Below the pieces are notes generated by a model. The model did no database searches. It saw only the letters and a program-made list of their open reading frames with translations, and was not told the DNA's origin. This document shows positions 1 to 7,339 of a DNA stretch of 50,611 nucleotides, one piece after another; position 1 is the first letter of the stretch; every line of letters starts with the position of its first letter. The position numbers and the translations under genes are program-made. The stretch is from an uncultured Anaerolineales bacterium. Lineage in GTDB: Bacteria; Chloroflexota; Anaerolineae; Anaerolineales; UBA4823. The DNA lies in assembly GCA_937928795.1 (NCBI GenBank), contig CALFWB010000011.1, forward strand, positions 1 through 50,611. The letters are read 5' to 3'.

Positions 1-423
1 TTCCCGAAAGCAGCAGGTAGTGCTGCAACGCAAGTAGCGTCTACTTTCCTGCTTGAATGTATCCCCACCACAGTTAAGATGCGTGCATCGCAAGACAGTT
101 ATCCACCAAATATTATTGCTCTTGCAGGACAACCAGAGGGCGATCTCGTTGGTGCGCTTCAGATTGGCATTCCCACTGAAACGGGAACAGTTACGAGAAC
201 CATTTCAATCACCTTCCAGTTCACTCAAACATTTCGTGGAAAGGTCTATCCCTCATTACTTACCGTAGGCACAGTGGACGGTAAGTATACCTTTTCAAAC
301 ACCAAAAATGTTTATACAATTACAGGTGAGATCGCATATGATATAAGCGACATGACAAAGTTGTTTGGCTATTACATTAACGTAAGTGATTTGGGAGCAA
401 CGCAGGTATGTCAAAGTGAGTGA
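1..423 (+). CDS. Hypothetical protein, 5' end outside window (gene-cassette ORF)
   Basis: The frame is open from the first base of the window to a TGA at 421-423, so about 140 residues of the C-terminal part are present and the start lies upstream. The ATG at 79 is probably internal. The visible part is rich in Thr, Ser and aromatic residues in an alternating pattern that suggests a beta-sandwich, and I recognise no family. It ends 20 bp before an attC-like recombination site and reads towards it, the normal arrangement of an integron cassette gene, so I take it as the gene of an upstream cassette. Function unknown. Confidence 0.6.
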   Translation, partial: FPKAAGSAATQVASTFLLECIPTTVKMRASQDSYPPNIIALAGQPEGDLVGALQIGIPTETGTVTRTISITFQFTQTFRGKVYPSLLTVGTVDGKYTFSNTKNVYTITGEIAYDISDMTKLFGYYINVSDLGATQVCQSE

Positions 424-442
424 GGAATATGAGACAAAAGCC

Positions 443-568
443 GCCTAACACCGTTTGCAGCGGACAGCGGCTTCGCCGCTGAAGGTATGCGCCGCGTGCC
501 AGCCAAGTTGAGTATAGGCAAAGGAGTCTTGCCTACCCCGCCGCTGCCGCTAAAACCAACCGTTAGGC
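443..568 (+). other. attC-like recombination site (integron cassette boundary)
   Basis: The site begins with GCCTAAC (443-449), matching the R'' consensus RYYYAAC, and ends with the exact complement GTTAGGC (562-568), matching GTTRRRY. Inside are a second pair of complementary arms, GCAGCGG (457-463) and CCGCTGC (541-547), and a central hairpin (AGCGG/CCGCT, 466-480). Length is 126 bp, inside the known attC range. The predicted cleavage point between G562 and T563 would make 563 the first base of the next cassette. Confidence 0.75.
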
Positions 569-613
569 GCAACTCTTGAAGCCACACAGCAGAATAGAAT
601 GGAATGAAGAAAG

Positions 614-829
614 ATGACGAGAGCCTTTAACGTGATTATCGAACGTGACGCCGAAGGTTACTATGTAGCCAGCGTCCCCGAATTGCGCGGCTGTCATACC
701 CAAGCTAAGTCGTTGGATACCTTGATGAAACGTATTCGGGAAGCAATTGAGTTGTACCTGGAAGTTGAAGGCGAAACGGTCTCGCCTCAGGAATTTATAG
801 GCATTCAACGCATCTGGGTTGAAGTATGA
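614..829 (+). CDS. hicB: HicB-family antitoxin
   Basis: A 71-aa protein with the compact HicB fold: an N-terminal strand with the ERDAEGYYVASVPELRGC signature (about residues 10-27), then the TQAKSLDTLMKRIREAIELYL helix. It is the antitoxin that binds and silences HicA. No C-terminal DNA-binding domain is present, so it is the short form. Its stop overlaps the hicA start by 4 bp (ATGA), giving coupled translation in the order antitoxin-toxin, the reverse of the more usual hicA-hicB. The pair lies alone between two attC-like sites, as many toxin-antitoxin modules in cassette arrays do. Start choice is supported by AAGAAAG upstream. Confidence 0.88.
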   Translation: MTRAFNVIIERDAEGYYVASVPELRGCHTQAKSLDTLMKRIREAIELYLEVEGETVSPQEFIGIQRIWVEV

Positions 830-1050
830 CAAGACTGCCGCGCGTCAAGGGGCAAGAACTCATTGGTGCGTTACGCAAGGCTGGTTTTGAAGTGATCCGT
901 GTCAAAGGTAGCCATCACTTTTTGCAACATCCCGATGGACGCCGCACCGTTGTCCCCGCTCATCGTGGAGAGACCATTGGCCCAGGGTTGATGTGGAAGA
1001 TTCTGCATGATTGCGAGATGACACGTAACGAGCTGCTAGAACTTTTGTGA
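826..1050 (+). CDS. hicA: HicA-family mRNA interferase toxin
   Basis: A 74-aa protein with the double-stranded-RNA-binding-like HicA fold. It has an N-terminal LPRVKGQELIGALRKAGFE helix, the GSHHF segment holding the catalytic histidine (about residue 30), and the PDGRRTVVPAHRGETIGPG strand-turn typical of the family, ending in an MTRNELLELL helix. Known HicA proteins cleave mRNA independently of ribosomes and are neutralised by HicB. All expected motifs are intact, so the module looks functional. In integrons such modules are thought to stabilise the cassette array. Confidence 0.9.
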   Translation: MTRLPRVKGQELIGALRKAGFEVIRVKGSHHFLQHPDGRRTVVPAHRGETIGPGLMWKILHDCEMTRNELLELL

Positions 1051-1080
1051 GAGTAGGTTCCTCTCCCCTGAACAGGTTGC

Positions 1081-1144
1081 GCCTAACCAGCGCTTGCAGC
1101 CGACCGCTTCGCTCGCGGCACGGCTGATGCACGAGCCGTTAGCC
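1081..1144 (+). other. attC-like recombination site, second cassette boundary
   Basis: GCCTAAC (1081-1087) pairs with GTTAGCC (1138-1144) except for one position. Inner arms CAGCCG (1097-1102) and CGGCTG (1121-1126) are exactly complementary, and CCGC/GCGG (1104-1107, 1115-1118) forms the apical hairpin. Length is 64 bp. The core sequence resembles the 126-bp site 640 bp upstream (both begin GCCTAAC and contain TTGCAGC 7-8 bases later), which supports a common cassette array. The right end departs from the GTTRRRY consensus by one base. Confidence 0.65.
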
Positions 1145-1166
1145 TGCTTCTGTGGAGACATAGTCC

Positions 1167-1361
1167 ATGACTGTAAAGCAACGTATCATTCTGTATTTGC
1201 AGAATCATCCCGAAGGGATTGATGACCATGAACTGGCAAGGGTTCTAGGCTTAAGCGCCCGCCAGCAAGCAAATATGCCTTGCCAAGAATTATTGAAAAT
1301 TGCATCTCAAAAAGAACGAAGCGGTTATCATTTCAATCATGAGACCCAAAGGCAGTGCTGA
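1167..1361 (+). pseudogene. Truncated small winged-helix cassette protein
   Basis: The ORF begins just after the second attC-like site and reads MTVKQRIILYLQNHPEGIDD, followed by HELARVLGLSARQQANMPC. This looks like the N-terminal helix-turn-helix of a small winged-helix protein. After about residue 50 the sequence becomes the 5' flank of an IS630-like transposase fragment, so the original C-terminal wing is missing. I interpret it as the gene of a third cassette cut by the insertion. Family assignment rests on the predicted helix pattern only. Confidence 0.45.
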
Positions 1362-1685
1362 AGCATCGGAAATGCGGCGGCGCATTGCTGCCAAACTGTT
1401 GCAAGAGGGGAAGGACATCCGAGAAGGGGCTGCACCCTCAGCGGTGCACGGTTGGAAACGCGCTTTGGAAGAAGGTGGCATGAAAGCCTTGAAAGCCAAA
1501 GTGGCTGCGAGGCGCACGGTGCGCTTGAGCAGCGAGCGCAAAAGGCGGAGCTGGAACAGTTGCTGCTGGCGGGACCTCTGGCAGATGGAGACTTGGTTCA
1601 TTTCATTGCGAAGGACAGCGAACATCTCGAGCAAGCGGACTCCCTCAAATTGGCATTCTTTGCCTATGCTGGATTGGAATTGTAA
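1339..1685 (+). pseudogene. IS630-like transposase N-terminal remnant, frameshifted
   Basis: From ATG 1339 the frame encodes MRPKGSAEASEMRRRIAAKL followed by LQEGKDIREGAAPSAVHGWK, RALEEGGMKALKAK and RTVRLSSE. This matches the Arg-rich helix-turn-helix of IS630-family transposases, whose usual form has a longer AxxxGxSxxxVxRWK segment. At about 1535-1545 homology passes into the next frame (QKAELEQLLLAGPLADGD), then is lost. There is no DDE catalytic domain. The tail ending in LAFFAYAGLEL is of unknown origin. A dead fragment. Confidence 0.6.
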
Positions 1686-1724
1686 CGCGTTCTTTTCTTT
1701 TTGCGAGGCTCAATAATTTCAACG

Positions 1725-2366
1725 ATGAGCCATTCATCTTCTACACCACCGTTCCAAATCAAACCGATCACTCTATCCGGCAAGGTCGTGCGCCTTGAGC
1801 CATTGTCCCTTGCCCATGTCCCCGACCTGTGCAAAGTGGGCTTGGATGATGATATTTGGCGTTATATGCTCTATGGCTGGGTGCGGACAGAAGCGGATAT
1901 GCGTCACTGGGTGGAAACAATGCTCGCCTGGCAAGAAAGAGGCAGCGATTTGCCCTTTGCGGTTGTTCATCTTGACAGCGGGCAGGCAATTGGGGCAACC
2001 CGCTATCTTGAAATCCGCCCGGCCGACCGCGGCGTGGAAATCGGCGGCACCTGGTATGGAAAAGCCTACCAGCGCACAGCCGTGAACACAGAAAGCAAAT
2101 ACCTTTTGCTCAAACACGCCTTTGAAGATTTAGGCTGTATCCGCGTCCAATTCAAGACCGATCTGCGCAATCTGCGCTCGCAACAGGCGCTCGAACGGCT
2201 TGGGGCAGTAAAGGAAGGGGTTTTACGCAACCATCGCATCTTGCCCGATGGCACCATCCGCCATTCTGTTTATTACAGCATTATTGTCGAGGAATGGCCG
2301 TCGGTCAAAGAGCGCCTAGAAGGGTTCCTGAGAGGGAGCCCGAAGGTCGGAGAAAACATCGAATAA
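1725..2366 (+). CDS. GNAT family N-acetyltransferase (RimJ/RimL-like)
   Basis: About 213 aa. The order of elements fits the RimJ/RimL branch of GNAT acetyltransferases, which move an acetyl group from acetyl-CoA to an amine: the opening LSGKVVRLEPLSLAHVPDL, the central GATRYLEIRP strand, EIGGTWYGKAYQRTAVN as the equivalent of the acetyl-CoA pyrophosphate-binding loop, then a helix and RVQFKTDLRNLRSQQALERL. Substrate unknown. I chose ATG 1725; a TTG eight codons earlier (1701) is also open. It follows the transposase remnant directly and has no attC-like site after it, so it is probably not a cassette gene. Confidence 0.85.
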   Translation: MSHSSSTPPFQIKPITLSGKVVRLEPLSLAHVPDLCKVGLDDDIWRYMLYGWVRTEADMRHWVETMLAWQERGSDLPFAVVHLDSGQAIGATRYLEIRPADRGVEIGGTWYGKAYQRTAVNTESKYLLLKHAFEDLGCIRVQFKTDLRNLRSQQALERLGAVKEGVLRNHRILPDGTIRHSVYYSIIVEEWPSVKERLEGFLRGSPKVGENIE

Positions 2367-2478
2367 AACGTAGGGTTAATTGCTCCAAATTCGGATCAAC
2401 CTATTGCGGAGCAAATAGGGCTCTTAGATATTCTAATCTCGAGATGCCTGTCTTACGGAATCAGCCTCTTGAAAGATT

Positions 2479-2517
2479 CCCTCACCCCCAAGCCCCTCTC
2501 CCAGCGGGAGAGGGGAG
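2479..2517. repeat. GGGAGAGGGG-type palindromic repeat, intergenic copy
   Basis: The segment reads CCCTCACCCCCAAGCCCCTC followed by TCCCAGCGGGAGAGGGGA and folds as CCCCTCTCCC/GGGAGAGGGG. Related copies lie inside the subtilase gene (two, near 26320-26402), inside arsA (46577-46625) and, decayed, at 36544-36574. Confidence 0.75.
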
Positions 2518-2559
2518 ATTCTGCCTCCAACCTATGGAAGAAATGAGATCCCTGTCTCC

Positions 2560-4452
2560 TCACCCGAAAAGCACATGCTCGCGGAGAAAAGCTTCGACGG
2601 TTTTATAGAAGTGTTCGATCGTCTCGCTTTTGCGAAAGCCATGCCCCTCGCCTGCGTAAAGGTGGTAAATATGCGGTACACCGCGGCGGCGCAGGGACTC
2701 CACCACAGCATCGGATTGAGCGCGTGGCACAACGGTATCCTCTTCCCCTTGATAGATGGCAACCGGATCGCGAATGCGATCGACAAAGTAGATCGGCGAG
2801 CGCTCACGATAGATTGCGGCGGCCTGGGGGAGGGCGCCTAATAAGCTATCCAAGTAGTGCGCCTCGAACTTATGGGTCTCCTGCGCCAGTGTAAATTGAT
2901 TCGATACACCATACAGGCAAACACCAGCCTTGAAAAAGCCGGGATAGTCCTCAAGGGCTTTAAGAACGGTAAACCCGCCGGCACTGCCACCCATGATGAC
3001 CAATTTTCCGCCATCTACTAAACCGCGTTCCACGCAGGCTTGAGCGCCACTTAACGCGTCCTCAACATCGTAGATGCCCCAAAAAGTACGCAGCTTCTCT
3101 CGGTAAGCTTTTCCGTAGCCACTTGAACCGCGGTAATTCACCTCAAGGAAGGCATAGCCGCGCGTGGCAAAATACTGAGCGCGCGGGTTGAAGCCGTTTT
3201 TCACTTGGCTGGTCGGTCCGCCGTGAATGTGGATAATCAGGGGAGGCAGCCCTTTGCCTTTGGCAGTGGGATGATGGGGCGGGTAAAACAAACCATGCAC
3301 GGTTTCGCCATCCTTACCGATCCATTCGATTGGTTTGCCCGATGAATAGGAGCTAAACGGGATGTCTTCCGCATATGCCCTGCCCCATACCTGTGTCGAG
3401 CCGTTTTCATGAACGGTGATCACACGCGGTGGAAGCGTCGCTGCAGAGGCAATGAAAGCCAGAACGGTTTCACCCTGCCATTCGGTCAGGCAAATTTGCC
3501 CTAAAGCCGTGTAAGGAGTATCGAAATCAACTTGAGTTTCCTCGCCGCTCTCGACCGAAATCTTAACCAAGCGATCCCGCGCGTCTTGATTGCGAACGAC
3601 AAAAATCCAGCGTCCATCCGGGCTAAATTGAAAGGTGCGCATTCCCTGAAGCCAGGCCGGCAGCGCATGTTCGGCTGGAGCACCGGTGAGTTGTCGCCTT
3701 TCCTGAGTCTGAAGATCGTAGAGCCAAAGTTGCCACCAATTCTCGCTTTCTGCCACGTAAGCCAAAGTACGCCCATCGGGCGAGAAGAGCGGCTGAAAGA
3801 TCGAAGTCCTTTCATCGCCGGTGATCGTCTCAACGGTTGTACAACGCAAATGCCCGTGGTAAACCTCAAGTTCGCCTATGCGCAACCAAGTGCCATCCCA
3901 GGGCATATTGGGGTGGTTCCAAGCAATCCAAGCCAAGTGTCGCCCTTTTGGATGCCAGGCCGGTTGCATGTAGAAATCTTCGCCTTGGACGAGAATTTGC
4001 GGCCAACCTTGACCGCTGCTATCGACCACCGCAAGCACATCTTTCTCTTCGTAAGTATGCACAAAAGCCAGCCATTTGCCATCGGGCGAAGGGGTTGGGG
4101 CAGCGGCGCGCCCAAAAGCCGGCGTAAGGGGCTGCGCCGGACCACCCAAGAAGGACTGACGGTAAATTCGCCCCTGAATGGCGTCAATAAAATAAACCCA
4201 TTCGCCGAATACGGCAAAATCGCCCCCGCCGTAGCCGACCTTGGCACGCACGGCAAAGTCGGCGTTCAAGTCGCGGCGGCCCTGACCATCCAACGGTTTG
4301 ACAACAATCACCCCGCGATCGGAGCGGTTCTCCAGCCACAGCAGATAACCGAGGGGGGAAAGGGCAACTTCTGCAAAGGACAACCCACGCGCCATCGCCA
4401 GCGGGGTAATCGGGCTGGGAAACAAACCATATTGCAATTCTATTTCGCTCAT
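2560..4452 (-). CDS. S9 family serine peptidase (acylaminoacyl-peptidase-like)
   Basis: 630 aa. The N-terminal ~370 residues are a beta-propeller with TolB/DPP-like repeats (SPDGKWLAFV, SPDGRTLAYVAES, SPDGRWIFVV). The C-terminal part is an alpha/beta hydrolase with nucleophile Ser490 in GGSAGG, Asp572 in GEEDTVVP and His604 in GEGHGF, the full catalytic triad of prolyl oligopeptidase-type enzymes. It presumably removes residues or acyl-residues from oligopeptides in the cytoplasm, since no signal peptide is seen. Its ATG overlaps the rnhB stop by 4 bp, so it is the last gene of a five-gene operon. Stop-proximal DNA contains no obvious terminator. Confidence 0.93.
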   Translation of the reverse strand: MSEIELQYGLFPSPITPLAMARGLSFAEVALSPLGYLLWLENRSDRGVIVVKPLDGQGRRDLNADFAVRAKVGYGGGDFAVFGEWVYFIDAIQGRIYRQSFLGGPAQPLTPAFGRAAAPTPSPDGKWLAFVHTYEEKDVLAVVDSSGQGWPQILVQGEDFYMQPAWHPKGRHLAWIAWNHPNMPWDGTWLRIGELEVYHGHLRCTTVETITGDERTSIFQPLFSPDGRTLAYVAESENWWQLWLYDLQTQERRQLTGAPAEHALPAWLQGMRTFQFSPDGRWIFVVRNQDARDRLVKISVESGEETQVDFDTPYTALGQICLTEWQGETVLAFIASAATLPPRVITVHENGSTQVWGRAYAEDIPFSSYSSGKPIEWIGKDGETVHGLFYPPHHPTAKGKGLPPLIIHIHGGPTSQVKNGFNPRAQYFATRGYAFLEVNYRGSSGYGKAYREKLRTFWGIYDVEDALSGAQACVERGLVDGGKLVIMGGSAGGFTVLKALEDYPGFFKAGVCLYGVSNQFTLAQETHKFEAHYLDSLLGALPQAAAIYRERSPIYFVDRIRDPVAIYQGEEDTVVPRAQSDAVVESLRRRGVPHIYHLYAGEGHGFRKSETIEHFYKTVEAFLREHVLFG

Positions 4453-5108
4453 ACGCTCTCCTCTCGTTCTTTCAGATTACACAACGGGGCAAACGAGCGG
4501 CGATGAATGGGACAAGCTCCCCAACGCTGGATGCGCTCCAAATGCGCAGCGGTGGCATACCCCTTGTGAGCGGCAAATCCATATTGAGGATAAACTCTAT
4601 CAATTTGGGTCATCCACCGATCGCGCTCGGTTTTTGCCAGTATGGAGGCCGCAGCAATCGATAAACAACGTTGATCGCCCTTGATGAGCGCCTTCTGAGG
4701 GAGATGGCACTGGGGTAGACGAAAATAGTCAAGCAGTAAATGCTGGGCGCCCCATGGCAGAGCACTGATCGCCCGTTGGGCTGCCAAGCGGGTTGCCTCG
4801 GCAATCCCTAGGTGGTCGATTTCCTCATTCGATGCCAAGCCCACCGCCCAACCTTGCGCATGGGCTTTGATAACTTCTGCCCAGTAGGCTCGTTCGGCAG
4901 GGGTAAGCTGTTTGGAATCGCGCACTCCCGATAGATGGGTGGCAATCAGCGGATCAGGGGGCAAGCAGACCGCTCCCACCGCCAACGGTCCGGCTAAAGC
5001 TCCCCGTCCCGCTTCATCGAGCCCGACCACTCGCTGAAAGCCTTGCACCCACAAGTCTAGCTCGAATTGGAGGTCGGGCTGGATGATGCCTACCGTTTTT
5101 GTTCTCAT
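4449..5108 (-). CDS. rnhB: Ribonuclease HII
   Basis: 219 aa from the start chosen here. It cleaves RNA in RNA-DNA hybrids and removes ribonucleotides misincorporated in DNA. The signature GLDEAGRGALAGPL places the metal-binding Asp31-Glu32 as expected; VRDSKQLTPAER and the LLLDYFRLP strand follow, with a third acidic residue. GDQRCLSIAAASILAKTERDR is the conserved RNase HII helix. I chose the ATG at 5108 because it has GGAGAGG nine bases upstream and overlaps the glycosyltransferase stop as ATGA; an ATG at 5126 in the same frame is less likely. Confidence 0.95.
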   Translation of the reverse strand: MRTKTVGIIQPDLQFELDLWVQGFQRVVGLDEAGRGALAGPLAVGAVCLPPDPLIATHLSGVRDSKQLTPAERAYWAEVIKAHAQGWAVGLASNEEIDHLGIAEATRLAAQRAISALPWGAQHLLLDYFRLPQCHLPQKALIKGDQRCLSIAAASILAKTERDRWMTQIDRVYPQYGFAAHKGYATAAHLERIQRWGACPIHRRSFAPLCNLKEREESV

Positions 5109-5824
5109 TGAGGAAATCCTCTCCAATGAGAGCGGATATAGAATAAATCCAGCGCCATGCGCAAGGCGTCGCGCCCGACTTGTACCTTACTCTCCGCGTT
5201 AAAGTACCATTGGATGGGCACCTCTTGGATACGCAGTCCAAGCCGAGTTGCCAGATAGAGGATCTCGACGTCAAACGTCCATCCCGTGATCGTCTGGAGG
5301 GGAAACAAGCGCTCGGCTGCCGCAGCCGTAAAGCACTTGAAACCACATTGCGTGTCATGAAATTGCGGCAGCAATAGCAGGCGGATCAGCAGATTAAAAA
5401 CCCGACCGATCCAATGCCGATAATGCGGTTCATCGTACCGTTTTGCCCCAGGTGCTTCGCGCGAGGCAATCGCAATATCCACTCCGGTTAGTTGCGGCGG
5501 TAGAAAGCGACCGATCTCATGCGGCGGCATGGATAAATCTGCATCGCACATCATGCGATAAGTCCCTGTTGCGGTCAACATGCCGCGCCGCACTGCCAGT
5601 CCCTTGCCACGCTGTTCCTCGTGCAAAACGTGAAGCCGATCGTAGCGCTGCACCAGCTCTTGAGCCAGCCGCAGGGTTTGATCCTGACTGCCGTTTTCCA
5701 CGATCCAAACATCAGATGAATACCTCTGGGAATTCAAATAGGCAAAAAGGCTTTCGATGGTATGAGGTAAACGGTGTTCTTCGTTGTGAGCAGGGATAAT
5801 GACGGAAAGAAACGGTTGCTCCAA
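5105..5824 (-). CDS. Family 2 glycosyltransferase, dolichyl-phosphate glucosyltransferase-like
   Basis: 239 aa. It opens with LSVIIPAHNEEHRLPHTIES, the GT-A start of family 2. The DADLS motif around residue 94 holds the metal- and nucleotide-sugar-binding acidic pair, and DTQCGFKCF plus the FDVEILYLATRLGLRI acceptor region follow. This set is typical of the Alg5/dolichyl-phosphate beta-glucosyltransferase branch, which loads a sugar onto a polyprenyl phosphate at the membrane. No transmembrane tail is present apart from the LIRLLLLPQF stretch. The start appears to be TTG 5824, 9 bases after the preceding stop. Donor sugar cannot be told. Confidence 0.88.
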   Translation of the reverse strand: MEQPFLSVIIPAHNEEHRLPHTIESLFAYLNSQRYSSDVWIVENGSQDQTLRLAQELVQRYDRLHVLHEEQRGKGLAVRRGMLTATGTYRMMCDADLSMPPHEIGRFLPPQLTGVDIAIASREAPGAKRYDEPHYRHWIGRVFNLLIRLLLLPQFHDTQCGFKCFTAAAAERLFPLQTITGWTFDVEILYLATRLGLRIQEVPIQWYFNAESKVQVGRDALRMALDLFYIRSHWRGFPQ

Positions 5825-5833
5825 ATGGAAACC

Positions 5834-6625
5834 CTAAACATCTAGGATAAGATCAAGATGGCCAAGACCAAAGCGATCAGAAAGAGGCTCTTGAATCAAA
5901 CGCACACTTTCAGCAACGATCTGCTGACGGAAAACAGTCAATTGCGTCAAGGGTAGACGCGAAAAAACGGCCTCTTGCAACAGCTTAGGGGAATGGACTA
6001 GGCGGGCGAACTCATCAACCGCTAGCCCTTGACGCGCCGCGAAAACTTCTGCCGTGGCAATTTTACTGCCCGGTTTGAGTTGCGCAGCAATCAAATCTCG
6101 CCACTGGGTCAAATTGCCATCTGCCACAAAGGGCAGCCAGCCGCAGGGAGTGGCTCTCTCTAGGCTGTAGCCCCACTCTGGCGGCAGGGTGGGCAAGATT
6201 TGCTCATCCAGATAGGCTCGCAGGACGTTGTGATAGATCAGGCGCTGCTCAAAGGTCCCCCATGTGTTGTGAAGCCCAAAAATCGGCACAAAAATTTGTT
6301 GCACCCAGCGCCAATCGGCTTGTAAATGACACAGATAACCGAGTAGAAACGCTTTTTGCTCATCAGCCATCAAGGCGGTTGGTTGCAAACTGGGATAATT
6401 GCGAAGCATTTGCTGCCACGGGGGCAAGGAGTTGCTTTTCAATGGCAAGTCGAAGAAATGGGTTTCGGCGCGGGGTTGACCAGAAACGACTTGGACGTCC
6501 GGGGCGATATTTCCTAGCAGGAAGGCGCCTAAGTTCTCCTCCAAGAGAAGCCGACTTGCCGTAGACAAGTCGGCATGATGAAGGATTTCTTGTGCCAGGC
6601 TGAGATGGTAAAAGGGGGTAGGCAT
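5834..6625 (-). CDS. Zinc-dependent phospholipase C-like protein
   Basis: 263 aa. Conserved features of the zinc-dependent phospholipase C superfamily (PF00882 type) are visible: MPTPFYHLSLAQEILHH at the N terminus, LLGNIAPDVQ with the metal-binding Asp, ETHFFDLP, and FLLGYLCHLQADW with a His and Asp. In this family the His/Asp residues bind up to three zinc ions. No signal peptide is seen, so it is unlikely to be a secreted phospholipase, and many bacterial members are of unknown substrate. It lies 2 bp after a small unknown gene and 9 bp before the glycosyltransferase, all in one operon. Confidence 0.75.
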   Translation of the reverse strand: MPTPFYHLSLAQEILHHADLSTASRLLLEENLGAFLLGNIAPDVQVVSGQPRAETHFFDLPLKSNSLPPWQQMLRNYPSLQPTALMADEQKAFLLGYLCHLQADWRWVQQIFVPIFGLHNTWGTFEQRLIYHNVLRAYLDEQILPTLPPEWGYSLERATPCGWLPFVADGNLTQWRDLIAAQLKPGSKIATAEVFAARQGLAVDEFARLVHSPKLLQEAVFSRLPLTQLTVFRQQIVAESVRLIQEPLSDRFGLGHLDLILDV

Positions 6626-6627
6626 AG

Positions 6628-6939
6628 CTAAATGATCGGCACTTCCTCCAGACGGTCACTTTCAGCAACTGTATCTGCAGTCACGATAACGAGGTTGCCA
6701 TTCACCTGCTTTAACTGCACGGCTTTAAGGAGTTGAAAGGCGCTGCCCATTTGGGGGAGGCGTTTGCCGGTAAAGACCTTTTTGCCCTTTTTCAGACGTT
6801 CGATCAGTTCCGCCCGCGGCAAGATGATTACATCGGAAAAAGCTTCCCCGCGCCGTTCGTAGCCGCGCACCCAATCAATTTCGCGCTTCGGATTATATCG
6901 GACGGTTTCGATGACGAAATCTGCCTTCGGTCGTCCCAT
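6628..6939 (-). CDS. Conserved small protein of unknown function
   Basis: 103 aa starting at an ATG with GGGAGAG eight bases upstream. The sequence is basic and mixed alpha/beta (ETVRYNPKREIDWVRGYERR, LKKGKKVFTGKRLPQMGSAF), without transmembrane segments, cysteines or a motif I recognise. It is the first gene of the operon that continues with the phospholipase C-like protein, glycosyltransferase, rnhB and the S9 peptidase. A TATAAT box lies 55 bases upstream. Confidence 0.75.
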   Translation of the reverse strand: MGRPKADFVIETVRYNPKREIDWVRGYERRGEAFSDVIILPRAELIERLKKGKKVFTGKRLPQMGSAFQLLKAVQLKQVNGNLVIVTADTVAESDRLEEVPII

Positions 6940-6993
6940 TCAGAACTCTCCCTGAACAATAGAATTTCCAGTTTCTCTTGAGATGCTGTGAAG

Positions 6994-6999
6994 ATTATA
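6994..6999 (-). promoter_or_regulatory. Probable -10 box of the five-gene operon
   Basis: On the minus strand the sequence TATAAT stands 55 bases before the first ATG of the operon, preceded by GGTGCGG. A convincing -35 is not seen at 17 bases (nearest TTGCTC at 19). A second minus-strand TATAAT occurs at 7175-7180, also without a clear -35. Confidence 0.4.
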
Positions 7000-7257
7000 C
7001 CGCACCTGCTTCGCCGTAGAGCAAGTCTCTGACCCGCCATGCAAAGCAAAGATTTGCGCCACCGTACTAACCTGCCACTTGCCAAACCGATCAAAGCTTT
7101 GCGCCACGGCTGGGATGAAAGAAAGCAACACGTAAAGCCAGAAACCTGCAGGACACATCTTACCAACGTGCGCAATTATACTGCGCCTCCTCTGGCACAG
7201 CAGAGAAGTCTCGGTAGGCTCTGAGGAGCAACTGACCGTTTTAACCACAACGCCCTC
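7000..7257. other. Gene-free stretch between two operons
   Basis: The roughly 400-bp gap (6940-7339) between ilvE and the next operon contains the promoter box at 6994, a second TATAAT on the minus strand at 7175-7180 and the hairpin at 7258. Frames that are open here have no ribosome-binding site or recognisable protein. No tRNA or small-RNA gene was recognised. Confidence 0.5.
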
Positions 7258-7290
7258 AGGCCTCCGCATCCTCGGGGAACGCGGAGGCCT
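7258..7290 (-). terminator. Strong hairpin after ilvE, probable end of BCAA operon
   Basis: AGGCCTCCGC and GCGGAGGCCT form a perfect 10-bp stem around a 13-base loop, 50 bases after the ilvE stop. There is no U-run on either strand, so it may be a factor-assisted terminator or an mRNA 3'-end stabiliser. Confidence 0.5.
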
Positions 7291-7339
7291 TCACAAAGGG
7301 AGGAGGACGAAATGGACGACCTAAACTGTAGAGACGGTC

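Noticed and set aside
3532-4506. 324-codon plus-strand open frame opposite the S9 peptidase
   Set aside because: It is antisense to a gene with complete catalytic motifs, lacks a ribosome-binding site and encodes no recognisable protein; it reflects codon bias of the real gene.
7039-7269. Open frames on both strands in the ilvE-downstream gap
   Set aside because: No ribosome-binding site, overlapping promoter boxes, and unusual composition; treated as non-coding.
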